A stretch of DNA of 43,207 nt from an uncultured Lachnospiraceae bacterium (GCA_902793995.1 CADBFP010000002.1:1-43207), one strand, 5' to 3'. Positions 1 to 8,206 are shown, counted from the stretch's first letter. The notes: a model not told the origin generated them from the letters alone. Numbers and translations are program-made.

Positions 1-4
1 CGAG

Positions 5-56
5 CCTCGCCGAACTTGTTCGGTGAGGTACCAGGGGTTCGGGGGCGGGCCCCCGA
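5..56. repeat. Two adjacent GC-rich hairpins at the window edge
   Basis: Positions 5-15 and 18-28 form an 11-base inverted repeat around TT with one G-T wobble. Positions 39-46 (TCGGGGGC) pair perfectly with 49-56 (GCCCCCGA). They lie downstream of the minus-strand YolD-like gene. Neither is followed by a clear T-run inside the window, so they may be a terminator whose tail is cut off or a dispersed palindromic repeat. Confidence 0.45.
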
Positions 57-93
57 TCAATCTGAAAAATGTGCTTGACTTATAATAGTTAGT

Positions 94-516
94 CTACGGC
101 TCATGGCGGCTCAGTTCTGTGATTTCTGCAAAAGCAACCCTTGTCCCGTCTTCTAATTTAATCCACTCTTCTATGGCATCATATTTGATAATCCTGCCGC
201 TATAGCGGCGGTAGGCACCGCCTGCTTTCCAGGCATCCTTCTCAAAATAGACCAGCTCCACCGGCTCTTTCCGGGCCACGATTTCCGGCAGTTCCTTCAG
301 AACCCGGTTCAGCTCCTCCAGGGCTTCCTCCCCCAGGATGATTTTACTGTCCGTCAGGCGGGCCCCTTCCTCTATCAATTCCTCATAGCCCGTCAGGGCG
401 GCAAAAGGGGAAAACTGGGCTGCCCGGCTTTCCCGGGACATAGGAGGATGCCCCGGGATGACGGGTCTCTCCCGCTCTAATATATCCTGGTATTGTTCGA
501 GTTTTTTCTCACTCAT
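94..516 (-). CDS. YolD-like protein, partner of Y-family polymerase
   Basis: A 140-residue protein resembling the YolD-like family, small soluble proteins usually encoded just after UmuC/UvrX-type polymerases in Firmicutes chromosomes, plasmids and phages. The N-terminal part carries the family-like stretch SRESRAAQFSPFAALTGYEE (about residues 27-46). The C-terminal half has a small beta-rich pattern ending in GTRVAFAEITEL. I chose the ATG at 516 because it lies in an ATGAGTGA overlap with the polymerase stop (8 bp shared, 509-516), which implies translational coupling. A longer in-frame start at 567 would sit inside the polymerase gene and adds an unconvincing Pro/Gly-rich leader. Its biochemical role is not established; by context it acts with the SOS polymerase. 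Confidence 0.8.
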   Translation of the reverse strand: MSEKKLEQYQDILERERPVIPGHPPMSRESRAAQFSPFAALTGYEELIEEGARLTDSKIILGEEALEELNRVLKELPEIVARKEPVELVYFEKDAWKAGGAYRRYSGRIIKYDAIEEWIKLEDGTRVAFAEITELSRHEP

Positions 517-2029
517 GATGCCCTCCCACCTGGGCGTTCCGCTCCCGGGCGGTGGCCCCTTCCTCAAAATTCATTCCCCGCAGCACGGCATTTTTCCCGA
601 AACGGTCCCGGATGGCCAGCACCGTTTCCTGGGCCCTGCGTTCTTTGCTCCGCCGGGCCGCCTCCTTTTCCGCCTGCCGGGCCTCCGCTTCATAATCCCG
701 AAAAAGGCTCAGCTGCTCCGGGGCCGGCGTCTTTGGTTCAGTCCCCTCCTCTTTCAGCCGGTTCACCGAAAGATAAAAACGCCGCACCAGAAGGGAAGGA
801 TCCACAATCCGGCGGTAAATGCTTTCCGCCGCCTCTATCATTTCCAGAGAAGAAGAAGTCGGGCTTTTGAAGTTCAGGGAGCCGTGGGCCGGGGCCGGCA
901 CCTGACGGCCGTAATAATCCGCCTTCAGCGGCCCTTTATACTGCCTGCGCCGCTCCGGGTCCGTTAGGTTATCTATATCATAGCCCACATCCAGCACCAG
1001 CTGGTCTGTCAGCAGGCCCTTCCGCACCAGATCCATGGCCAGATAATCCGCCATTTCCCGCACCACCAGGCAGCCAGTCTCCGCCGGATAGGGCTCCGGC
1101 AGCACCTGCCCGGAACACAGGGACTTGTTTTCCGGCTGATACGCTTTAATGTCTTTCATCTCCGCGGGCTCTATGCCCCAGGCATGGTCGATCAGCAGCT
1201 CCGCATTCACTCCCAGCAGGCGGTAGAGCATATCCGGATTATGAAAATCCCCCGGCTTTCCCAGGGAGCAGCGGGCCACATCCCCCATGGTGGTGAGCCC
1301 CCGGCTTTTCAAGCGCCGGGCAATGCCGGGCCCCACCCGCCAAAAATCCGTGATAGGCTCATGCGCCCAGAGCTTTTCCCGGTAGCTGCGCTCCGTCAGT
1401 TCCGCCACCCGCACCCCGTCCGCATCCGCCGGCATGTGCTTCGCCACAATATCCATCGCCACCTTCGCCAGATACAGATTGGTTCCGATGCCGGCAGTGG
1501 CGGTGATGCCTGTTTCCTGCAATACCTGGCGGATCATCCGCATGGCAAAGCCGTGGGCATCACTTTTTTGGGCTTGCAGATAACGGGTGGCATCGATAAA
1601 CACTTCATCCACGGAATAGGCAAAGATATCCTCCGGCCCCACAAAGCGCAGATAGATTTCATAGATTTGACGGCTCAGCTGCATATACAGCCGCATCCGG
1701 GGAGGCGCCACAATCATCCCCAGTTCCAGGGAAGCATCCGCCGCCAGCTCGCTGGCCAGCACGGATTTGCGGCCGAAGCGGCCGCCGGGGGCCTTTCTCC
1801 GCCGTTCCGCATTCACCTCCCGGATCCGCTGCTTGGCTTCAAAAAGCCGGGCCCGGCCGGAAATCCCCAAAGCCTTTAAGGCAGGAGAAACCGCCAGACA
1901 GATGGTTTTATCCGTCCGGCTTTCGTCCGCCACCACCAGATTGGCATTTAGGGGATCCAGCCCCCGTTCGGCGCACTCCACGGAAGCGTAAAAGGATTTT
2001 AAATCAATGGCGATATAGGTCTTTTCCAC
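509..2029 (-). CDS. Y-family DNA polymerase (UmuC/UvrX-like)
   Basis: A 506-residue translesion DNA polymerase of the ImpB/MucB/SamB (UmuC) family. The first catalytic aspartate is D9 in AIDLKSFYASVE, and the second metal-binding pair is D141-E142 in YSVDEVFID. A helix-hairpin-helix-like thumb region (RRLKSRGLTTMGDVAR) and a little-finger region follow. The C-terminal 80 residues are charged and rich in Glu/Arg/Lys. Translation starts at a GTG (2029) behind a GAGG ribosome site 8 bases upstream. The gene is first in a two-gene operon with the YolD-like gene. Its promoter holds a LexA-type box, so DNA-damage induction is expected. The length fits Firmicutes UvrX/YqjW-like polymerases better than DinB (about 350-410 residues). 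No umuD homologue is adjacent. Confidence 0.93.
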   Translation of the reverse strand: MEKTYIAIDLKSFYASVECAERGLDPLNANLVVADESRTDKTICLAVSPALKALGISGRARLFEAKQRIREVNAERRRKAPGGRFGRKSVLASELAADASLELGMIVAPPRMRLYMQLSRQIYEIYLRFVGPEDIFAYSVDEVFIDATRYLQAQKSDAHGFAMRMIRQVLQETGITATAGIGTNLYLAKVAMDIVAKHMPADADGVRVAELTERSYREKLWAHEPITDFWRVGPGIARRLKSRGLTTMGDVARCSLGKPGDFHNPDMLYRLLGVNAELLIDHAWGIEPAEMKDIKAYQPENKSLCSGQVLPEPYPAETGCLVVREMADYLAMDLVRKGLLTDQLVLDVGYDIDNLTDPERRRQYKGPLKADYYGRQVPAPAHGSLNFKSPTSSSLEMIEAAESIYRRIVDPSLLVRRFYLSVNRLKEEGTEPKTPAPEQLSLFRDYEAEARQAEKEAARRSKERRAQETVLAIRDRFGKNAVLRGMNFEEGATARERNAQVGGHHE

Positions 2030-2064
2030 AGCTTATGCCTCGATTCTCCCCCTGCTTTGTCCCC

Positions 2065-2093
2065 ACTATAGCATTCGAACACCTGTTTGTCAA
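2065..2093 (-). promoter_or_regulatory. SOS promoter with LexA box
   Basis: Read on the minus strand, TTGACA (2088-2093) is followed by a 17-base spacer and TATAGT (2065-2070), a near-consensus vegetative promoter for the polymerase gene. The spacer and the edge of the -35 contain CGAACACCTGTTTG (plus-strand sense, 2076-2089). This matches the Gram-positive LexA (DinR) box in its GAAC-N4-GTT core. Repressor bound there would block both promoter elements. The match is by eye; LexA itself is not encoded here. Confidence 0.85.
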
Positions 2094-2138
2094 CCATAAA
2101 AATACCTCCGCCGAACAATCGGTGATATTATCACAAAA

Positions 2139-2185
2139 ACCCTATATCTTGTGGTTGATTTTTTATCATATACATGATAGTGTAT
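2139..2185 (+). promoter_or_regulatory. NrdR-like box pair and promoter of nrdG
   Basis: Two sequences resemble the NrdR box (consensus ACACWATATATWGTGT): 2139-2154 (about 13 of 16 matches) and a weaker one at 2170-2185 (about 11 of 16). Their start-to-start distance is 31 bp, the roughly three-turn spacing typical of NrdR box pairs. A possible promoter, TTGATT (2155-2160), a 17-base spacer and extended -10 TGATAGTGT (2175-2183), lies between and under the boxes. NrdR binding would therefore repress it. The second box is weak alone; the spacing and the nrdD parallel raise my confidence. Confidence 0.55.
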
Positions 2186-2253
2186 AAAAGGCCATTCCGG
2201 CCGACGCATGAAAGGCCGTCCCGGCTAAGAACAAAACAGATTGGACTTCGAAT

Positions 2254-2943
2254 ATGAAAATACATGGTTTACAGAAAATGACCCTGCTGGACTTTCCCGG
2301 CAAAGTGGCCTGCACCGTCTTCTTCGGGGGCTGCGATCTGCGCTGTCCCTTTTGCCACAACAGCGATCTGCTGGATATGAACGCCCCGGCCCTGATGGAG
2401 GAAGAAGAACTCCTCTCCTTCCTGAAAAGCCGGCAGGGGCTTTTGGAAGGGGTCTGCTTCACCGGCGGGGAACCCCTGATGCGGCCGGAACTGCCTGATC
2501 TTTGCCGGAAGATCAAAGCCCTGGGCTATCCCATCAAGCTGGATACCAACGGCTTCCGCCCCGGTCCCCTGCGGGCCTTAATAGAGGAAGGCCTCATTGA
2601 TTATGTGGCTATGGATATCAAAAACGCCCCGGAGCGGTATGAAGCGACCACCGGCCGGAAGGATCTGGATCTAGCGCCGCTTTATGAAAGCATTGCCCTG
2701 CTGAAAGAAGGCAAGGTGGATTACGAATTCCGCACCACAGTGGTGGCGGAGTTTCATGATGATGCCTCCTTCCCTGCCATAGGGGAAATGATCCGGGGCG
2801 CCGGGCGGTATTTCCTGCAGAAGTTCACGGACCGGGAGAGCGTGCTTTCCGCCGGTCTCCATGCGCCCAAGGAGGAGGAACTGCGCCGCTGGGCGGAGAT
2901 GATGAAAGGGTATGTGGAGAAGGTGGAGCTGAGAGGGGTGTGA
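2254..2943 (+). CDS. nrdG: Anaerobic RNR activating protein (radical SAM)
   Basis: A 229-residue radical S-adenosylmethionine enzyme that would generate the glycyl radical on class III ribonucleotide reductase. The iron-sulfur motif is C27-x3-C31-x2-C34 (GGCDLRCPFC), and the SAM-binding GGEP motif is at about residues 71-74. It has the opening LQKMTLLDFPGKVACTVFFG, typical of the longer NrdG subfamily (about 230 residues) found in clostridia and archaea, rather than the 155-residue E. coli NrdG. The order is activase first and reductase second, the reverse of E. coli. The ATG at 2254 has only a weak ribosome site. The paired NrdR-like boxes upstream suggest control by dNTP status. A generic pyruvate-formate-lyase activase is less likely because of the neighbouring nrdD. 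Confidence 0.9.
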   Translation: MKIHGLQKMTLLDFPGKVACTVFFGGCDLRCPFCHNSDLLDMNAPALMEEEELLSFLKSRQGLLEGVCFTGGEPLMRPELPDLCRKIKALGYPIKLDTNGFRPGPLRALIEEGLIDYVAMDIKNAPERYEATTGRKDLDLAPLYESIALLKEGKVDYEFRTTVVAEFHDDASFPAIGEMIRGAGRYFLQKFTDRESVLSAGLHAPKEEELRRWAEMMKGYVEKVELRGV

Positions 2944-2976
2944 TAACCCCCCAGTCAGCTTCGCTGACAGACCAAG

Positions 2977-3047
2977 ACACAATATATAGTATTTTCTCAA
3001 AAATCTTCCAACTATATATTGACATGTACTTCCGGGAGTGCTACACT
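2977..3047 (+). promoter_or_regulatory. NrdR box pair overlapping the nrdD promoter
   Basis: The upstream box, ACACAATATATAGTAT (2977-2992), matches the NrdR consensus at 15 of 16 positions. A second box at 3009-3024 keeps the core CTATATATTG and starts exactly 32 bp later, the canonical pair spacing. The second box overlaps TTGACA (3019-3024). After a 17-base spacer comes an extended -10, TGCTACACT (3039-3047). Transcription should start near 3054, leaving a leader of about 100 bases with small GC-rich hairpins. Repression by NrdR-ATP/dATP through -35 occlusion is the expected mechanism. Confidence 0.85.
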
Positions 3048-3153
3048 CATACTCGCCTCGCCCAGCGGGGCATTCGGCCCCTTATGCCGTTTCACCGGAC
3101 GAAAATCCGGTTTAGAATATTCAACTATACTTTCAGATAAAGGAGCAAAACCC

Positions 3154-5571
3154 ATGTACCAAGTTGTCAAACGGGACGGCGAAATCGCTGAGTTTAACGT
3201 GCAGAAAATCAGCGCCGCCATCACCAAAGCCTTCGATGCCGTCAGCAAGCAATACCACCCCAGCGTGGTGGATATGCTGGCCCTGCGGGTCACATCCGAA
3301 TTCGAGCCCAAAATCAAAAACGGCCAGATCGCCGTGGAAGATATTCAGGACAGCGTGGAAGAAGTCCTCTCCGAAGCCGGCTATGCGGATGTGGCCAAGG
3401 CCTATATCCTTTACCGCAAGCAGCGGGAAAAAATCCGCAATGTGGGATCTGCGGTCTTAAACTACAAAGTCCTGGTGGACGATTATTTGAATGTCAACGA
3501 CTGGCGGGTCAAGGAAAACTCCACCGTCACCTTCTCCGTGGGCGGCCTGATTTTAGCCAATTCCGGCGCCATCACCGCCAATTACTGGCTCTCCGAGATA
3601 TATGATCAGGAAATCGCCGAAGCCCACCGCTCCGCCGCCATCCACCTGCATGACCTTTCCATGCTTACCGGCTACTGCGCCGGCTGGAACTTAAAGCAGC
3701 TGATCCAGGAAGGCTTAGGGGGCGTGCCCGGCAAAATCACCTCCTCCCCGGCGGGCCACCTGTCCACCCTCTGCAATCAGATGGTGAACTTCCTGGGCAT
3801 CATGCAGAACGAATGGGCCGGCGCCCAGGCCTTCTCTTCCTTCGATACCTATCTGGCCCCCTTCGTAAAAATCGACAACCTGAGTCAGAAGGAAGTGAAG
3901 CAGTGCATCCAGTCCTTCGTTTACGGCGTCAACACCCCCAGCCGCTGGGGCACTCAGGCCCCCTTCTCCAACATTACCCTGGATTGGGTGGTGCCGGCGG
4001 ATTTAAAGGACCTGCCCGCCATCGTCGGGGGCAAGGAAGTAGACTTCACCTACGGGGATTGCCAGAAGGAAATGGATATGGTAAACAAGGCCTTCATCGA
4101 GATCATGATTGAGGGCGATGCCAACGGCCGGGGCTTCCAATACCCCATCCCCACCTATTCCATTACCCGGGATTTCGACTGGTCCGAAACGGAGAACAAC
4201 AAACTGCTCTTCGAGATGACCGCCAAATACGGAACGCCGTATTTCTCCAACTATATCAACTCCGATATGGAGCCTTCGGATGTGCGTTCTATGTGCTGCC
4301 GGCTGCGGCTGGACCTTAGGGAACTGCGGCGCAAAGGCGGCGGCTTCTTCGGCTCCGGGGAATCCACCGGTTCCATCGGCGTGGTGACCATCAACCTGCC
4401 CCGGCTGGCTTATGAATCCCAAAACGAGGAGGATTTCTACAAGCGCCTGGACAAGCTGATGGATATTGCGGCCCGTTCCTTAAAGACCAAACGCACCGTC
4501 ATCACCAAGCTGCTGGACAACGGCCTGTATCCCTATACCAAGCGCTATCTGGGCACCTTCGACAACCACTTCTCCACCATCGGTCTGGTGGGCATGAACG
4601 AGGCTGCCTTAAACGCCAGGTGGCTGGGTAAGGATCTAACCCATCCCGAGACCCAGGAATTTGCCAAAGACGTGCTGAATCATATGCGGGAGAGGCTTTC
4701 CGATTACCAGGAAATGTACGGGGATCTGTACAACCTGGAGGCCACCCCGGCGGAGTCCACCTCCTACCGCTTTGCCAAGCACGACCGGGAAGATTATCCG
4801 GACATCATCACCGCCAATATGAACGGCACCCCTTATTACACCAACTCCAGCCACCTGCCTGTGGGCTTCACGGAGGACATTTTCTCCGCTCTGGAGATTC
4901 AGGACGAATTGCAGACTCTCTACACCTCCGGCACTGTGTTCCATGCTTTCCTGGGAGAAAAGCTTCCGGATTGGAAGGCCGCAGCCACCCTGGTGCGGAA
5001 GATTGCGGAGAACTTCAAGCTGCCCTACTACACCATGAGCCCCACCTACTCCATCTGCCGGGATCACGGCTATCTGGTAGGGGAGCAAAATACCTGCCCT
5101 TACTGCGGCAAACCCACGGAAGTCTACAGCCGCATTACCGGCTACTACCGGCCGGTGCAGAACTGGAATGACGGCAAGGCTCAGGAATTCAAGGACCGCC
5201 GGCTGTATGATATCGGCCGCAGCACCTTAAAGACCTCCCATGCCCTGCCCCAAAAGCCGGAAGCCAAGGTAGTGATGGAGCCCACTTTAGTGGATATCAA
5301 AGCGGATCCGGCCCTTACCCGGGCAGCCCTGAAGGAAGGCCAGGAAATCATCATGGTGGCCACCCGCACCTGCCCCAACTGCGTGCAGGCCGGCAAGCTG
5401 CTGGAAGCCGCCGGCATCCCCTATATCAAACTGCTGGCAGAGGAAAACACCGAGCTGGTGAAGGAATACGGCATCCGCCTCTCTCCCACCCTGATTATCC
5501 GGAGCGGCGAAGAAGAAGCGGTGAAGCTGGCCGGACTGGGCCCCATCCGGAGATATATTAACGAGCAATAA
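3154..5571 (+). CDS. nrdD: Class III ribonucleotide reductase with fused C-terminal redoxin domain
   Basis: An 805-residue anaerobic ribonucleoside-triphosphate reductase. Residues 1-95 are an ATP-cone (VKRDGEIAEFNVQKISAAI), the allosteric activity site. The active-site region includes C175 (TGYCAGWNL). A zinc-type site C635-x2-H638 and C648-x2-C651 precedes the glycyl-radical site G663 in SRITGYYRPVQNW. Unlike E. coli NrdD, about 80 extra residues (724-805) form a glutaredoxin/NrdH-like domain with C740-P-N-C743, a cis-Pro-like LSPTL motif and an LAGLG segment. This suggests an attached reductant for the active-site disulfide instead of, or besides, formate. I chose the ATG at 3154, which follows AGGAG (3141-3145) by 8 bases; longer in-frame starts would lie within the promoter. 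Thioredoxin reductase follows at 5738. Confidence 0.94.
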   Translation: MYQVVKRDGEIAEFNVQKISAAITKAFDAVSKQYHPSVVDMLALRVTSEFEPKIKNGQIAVEDIQDSVEEVLSEAGYADVAKAYILYRKQREKIRNVGSAVLNYKVLVDDYLNVNDWRVKENSTVTFSVGGLILANSGAITANYWLSEIYDQEIAEAHRSAAIHLHDLSMLTGYCAGWNLKQLIQEGLGGVPGKITSSPAGHLSTLCNQMVNFLGIMQNEWAGAQAFSSFDTYLAPFVKIDNLSQKEVKQCIQSFVYGVNTPSRWGTQAPFSNITLDWVVPADLKDLPAIVGGKEVDFTYGDCQKEMDMVNKAFIEIMIEGDANGRGFQYPIPTYSITRDFDWSETENNKLLFEMTAKYGTPYFSNYINSDMEPSDVRSMCCRLRLDLRELRRKGGGFFGSGESTGSIGVVTINLPRLAYESQNEEDFYKRLDKLMDIAARSLKTKRTVITKLLDNGLYPYTKRYLGTFDNHFSTIGLVGMNEAALNARWLGKDLTHPETQEFAKDVLNHMRERLSDYQEMYGDLYNLEATPAESTSYRFAKHDREDYPDIITANMNGTPYYTNSSHLPVGFTEDIFSALEIQDELQTLYTSGTVFHAFLGEKLPDWKAAATLVRKIAENFKLPYYTMSPTYSICRDHGYLVGEQNTCPYCGKPTEVYSRITGYYRPVQNWNDGKAQEFKDRRLYDIGRSTLKTSHALPQKPEAKVVMEPTLVDIKADPALTRAALKEGQEIIMVATRTCPNCVQAGKLLEAAGIPYIKLLAEENTELVKEYGIRLSPTLIIRSGEEEAVKLAGLGPIRRYINEQ

Positions 5572-5595
5572 CGGGCTCTTTCCGTTTACCCTACC

Positions 5596-5701
5596 GTGTC
5601 ATTCTGAGCGATGCCCTGCCAAGGGCAGAGTCGAAGAATCCCCCGGCATAACAGCATAGGATGGGATTCTTCGGCTCGCGCTGCCCCCCTCAGAATGACA
5701 C
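5596..5701. repeat. Large imperfect palindrome, dispersed-repeat type
   Basis: A 106-base inverted repeat fills most of the nrdD-trxB gap. Outer arms are GTGTCATTCTGAG (5596-5608) and CTCAGAATGACAC (5689-5701), perfect complements. Inner arms include CGAAGAATCCC and GGGATTCTTCG. The transcript would fold into one long hairpin. The arm sequence resembles a repeat family seen between genes in many unrelated bacteria (recalled, not searched). There is no ORF and no T-run of terminator type. Confidence 0.8.
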
Positions 5702-5737
5702 TATTTCACTTTTCCAAATAATCATCAGGAGGAGTCT

Positions 5738-6664
5738 ATGTACGATATCATCATCATCGGCGCCGGGCCGGCGGGTATGACCGCCGCCCTCTACGGAGCC
5801 CGGGCCGGCAAAAAAGTTTTACTGGTGGAAAAAGAATTCCCTGGGGGCCAGATTGTCAATTCTCCCCTGGTGGAAAACTATCCCGCCCTCCCCGGCATCA
5901 ACGGGGCGGATTTTGCCTTGCAGCTGCAGGAGCAGGTGACGGCGCTGGGCGTGGAAATTACTTATACGGAAGCCGGATCTCTGGAAAAACAGGGAGATTT
6001 CTTTCGGGTCAACGGGGACGATGCCCTGCAGGCCCCTGCCGTGATTTTAGCCACCGGCGTCCATCACCGGGGCCTGGGGCTGGAAAATGAGGAAGCCCTG
6101 GTGGGAGCCGGAATCTCCTTCTGTGCCGTTTGCGACGGAGCCTTTTACCGGGACCGCACGGCTACGGTAATTGGCGGCGGAGACACGGCCCTGCAGGATG
6201 CGGTTTATCTCTCGGCGCTATGTAAGAAGGTTTATGTGGTGCACCGCCGGGAAGCCTTCCGGGCGGCGCAGGCTCTGGTGAAAAAGGCCCGCAGCAAGAG
6301 TAATATCGAGTTTGTGACTCCCTATGTGCCCCTCAGGTATCTGACCCGGGACGGGGTCATCTGCGGTCTGGAGGCAGAGCATAAGGAAGATGGCAGCCTA
6401 AGGACTCTGGAAACCGACGGCATTTTCCTGGCAGTAGGCCAGTCGCCGGATCTGGCTTTTGCGGCGGATCTTGCCCCTCTCACGCCCCAGGGCTATGCCG
6501 CAGCCGGCGAGGATTGCCGCAGCCATGTGCCCGGCCTGTTTATCGCCGGGGACTGCCGGGACAAGCAGGTGCGGCAGCTCACCACCGCCGTAGGAGACGG
6601 GGCTGTGGCCGCCACCCTGGCCTGTGAATACATCGATTCCATCGATTCTTTGGAAAACAACTAA
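5738..6664 (+). CDS. trxB: Thioredoxin reductase (NADPH)
   Basis: A 308-residue low-molecular-weight thioredoxin-disulfide reductase, a flavoprotein that passes electrons from NADPH to thioredoxin-fold proteins. The FAD-binding motif is GAGPAG (residues 8-13), the redox pair is C129-A-V-C132, the second nucleotide fold has GGGDTA (147-151), and HRREAFR is the NADPH-type binding signature. The C-terminal FAD contact GLFIAGDCRDKQVRQ is present. The start follows AGGAGGAG. No free thioredoxin gene is nearby. The natural local substrate may therefore be the redoxin domain fused to NrdD just upstream, an inference from gene order. The hydrogenase begins 18 bp after its stop, suggesting co-transcription. 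Confidence 0.95.
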   Translation: MYDIIIIGAGPAGMTAALYGARAGKKVLLVEKEFPGGQIVNSPLVENYPALPGINGADFALQLQEQVTALGVEITYTEAGSLEKQGDFFRVNGDDALQAPAVILATGVHHRGLGLENEEALVGAGISFCAVCDGAFYRDRTATVIGGGDTALQDAVYLSALCKKVYVVHRREAFRAAQALVKKARSKSNIEFVTPYVPLRYLTRDGVICGLEAEHKEDGSLRTLETDGIFLAVGQSPDLAFAADLAPLTPQGYAAAGEDCRSHVPGLFIAGDCRDKQVRQLTTAVGDGAVAATLACEYIDSIDSLENN

Positions 6665-6682
6665 ATTGCAGGGGGAAGATTT

Positions 6683-8206
6683 ATGTCTATGCGAGGCATT
6701 TATACATCCGTCAATGACATACGCCACCGGGTGTTTACGGAACTGGCCCAGCTTTCCTATAACTACCAGGGGCCGGAGGATTTGAAAGAAATGGGGGTGA
6801 TACCCTACCGCATTATCCCGGGGGAGGTTTCCCACTACCGGGAAAGCGTCTTTTTGGAGCGGGCCATTGTGCGGGAGCGGCTTCGGCTGGCCATGGGCCT
6901 GCCCCTCAGGACGGCGGCGGAACACAGCGTGGTCTATGAAGGGGCGGAGGAATGCGTGTATCCGGAGAAATACTATCAGCCTCCCCTCATCAACATCATC
7001 AAGTTTGCCTGCCATTCCTGCCCGGAAAACCAGGTGGTGGTGACGGATCAGTGCCAGGGCTGCCTGGCTCATCCCTGCAAGGAAAGCTGCCCCAAGGGGG
7101 CCATCAGCTTTAAAAACCATAAAGCCTATATTGACCAGGCGCTTTGCATCAAATGCGAGCGTTGCATGGCCTCCTGCCAGTACGGAGCCATTATCCATCT
7201 GGAACGGCCCTGCGCCAAAGCCTGCGGCATGCATGCCATTCATAACGACGAGTACGGCCGGGCGGAAATCGATCAGGAACACTGCGTCAGCTGCGGCATG
7301 TGTCTGGCCAACTGCCCCTTCGGCGCCATTGCGGATAAGGCCCAGATTTTCCAGGCCATTCAGGCCATCCGCAGCGAAACGCCGGTGTTTGCCGCCATTG
7401 CTCCAGCAGTAATCGGCCAGCTGGGAGCCAGCATTACCATGGGAAAACTCCGTTCTGCCATGAAAGCCCTGGGCTTTAAGGACATGGTGGAGGTGGCCAT
7501 CGGAGCGGATCTCTGCACCATCGAGGAGGCCCGGGATTTCATGGAAGAAGTCCCCGCCAAGCTGCCCTTTATGGGCACTTCCTGCTGTCCGGCCTGGTCC
7601 GTGATGGCCAAGCGGGAGTTCCCGGAACAGGCCTCCTGCATTTCCATGGCCCTCACCCCTATGGTGCTGACGGGCCGGCTGATCAAACAGCGCTATCCGG
7701 ATTGCAAGGTAGCCTTTATCGGCCCCTGCGCCGCCAAAAAGCTGGAAGCCAGCCGCCATTCCGTCCGCAGCGACATTGATTTCGTCCTGACCTTCGAAGA
7801 GGTACTGGGCATGCTGGAAGCCAAGGAAATCAATCTGGCGGAAATGCCGGACGACCCGGATTTGATAGAAGCCAGCAGCGACGGCCGGGGCTTCGGCATA
7901 GGCGGCGGGGTGGCCAATGCAGTAAAAAATGCCATTGCCGATATGGATCCCGGACGGGAGGTGCTGATTGAACGGGCCGAGGGTCTGGATGCCTGCCGGA
8001 AAATGATGCAGCTGGCCAAGGCCGGAAAATATAATGGATATCTGCTGGAGGGCATGGCCTGCCCCGGCGGATGCGTGGGGGGCGCCGGCACCCTGGCTCC
8101 CATTCAAAAGGCTACGGCAGCGGTCATCAAAAGCACCCGGGAGGGTACCACGGCCCACTCCACCCAAAGCAAATACAGCCATTTGCTGGCCAGTCTGGAG
8201 GAATAA
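6683..8206 (+). CDS. [FeFe] hydrogenase, group B type
   Basis: A 507-residue iron-only hydrogenase homologue. The N-terminal half contains Cys-rich ferredoxin-like motifs, including CIKCERCMASC and CVSCGMCLANC, for several [4Fe-4S] clusters. The H-cluster signatures follow: L1 TSCCPAW (299-305), L2 GPCAAKK (347-353) and L3 EGMACPGGC (456-464). L2 lacks the methionine of the classic MPCxxKxxE motif, a mark of group B enzymes of clostridia rather than the group A H2 producers. The likely reaction is reversible proton reduction using ferredoxin, but group B enzymes are poorly characterised and a sensory role is possible. No HydE/F/G maturases lie in the window. The start ATG follows GGGGGAAG and lies 18 bp after trxB. 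A terminator lies at 8252-8281. Confidence 0.92.
   Translation: MSMRGIYTSVNDIRHRVFTELAQLSYNYQGPEDLKEMGVIPYRIIPGEVSHYRESVFLERAIVRERLRLAMGLPLRTAAEHSVVYEGAEECVYPEKYYQPPLINIIKFACHSCPENQVVVTDQCQGCLAHPCKESCPKGAISFKNHKAYIDQALCIKCERCMASCQYGAIIHLERPCAKACGMHAIHNDEYGRAEIDQEHCVSCGMCLANCPFGAIADKAQIFQAIQAIRSETPVFAAIAPAVIGQLGASITMGKLRSAMKALGFKDMVEVAIGADLCTIEEARDFMEEVPAKLPFMGTSCCPAWSVMAKREFPEQASCISMALTPMVLTGRLIKQRYPDCKVAFIGPCAAKKLEASRHSVRSDIDFVLTFEEVLGMLEAKEINLAEMPDDPDLIEASSDGRGFGIGGGVANAVKNAIADMDPGREVLIERAEGLDACRKMMQLAKAGKYNGYLLEGMACPGGCVGGAGTLAPIQKATAAVIKSTREGTTAHSTQSKYSHLLASLEE

Noticed and set aside
6398-8182. Long open frame of about 590 codons antisense to trxB and the hydrogenase
   Set aside because: It has no recognisable domain and a His/Gly/Arg-rich composition typical of the reverse strand of GC-rich genes. 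The plus-strand genes have complete catalytic motifs.
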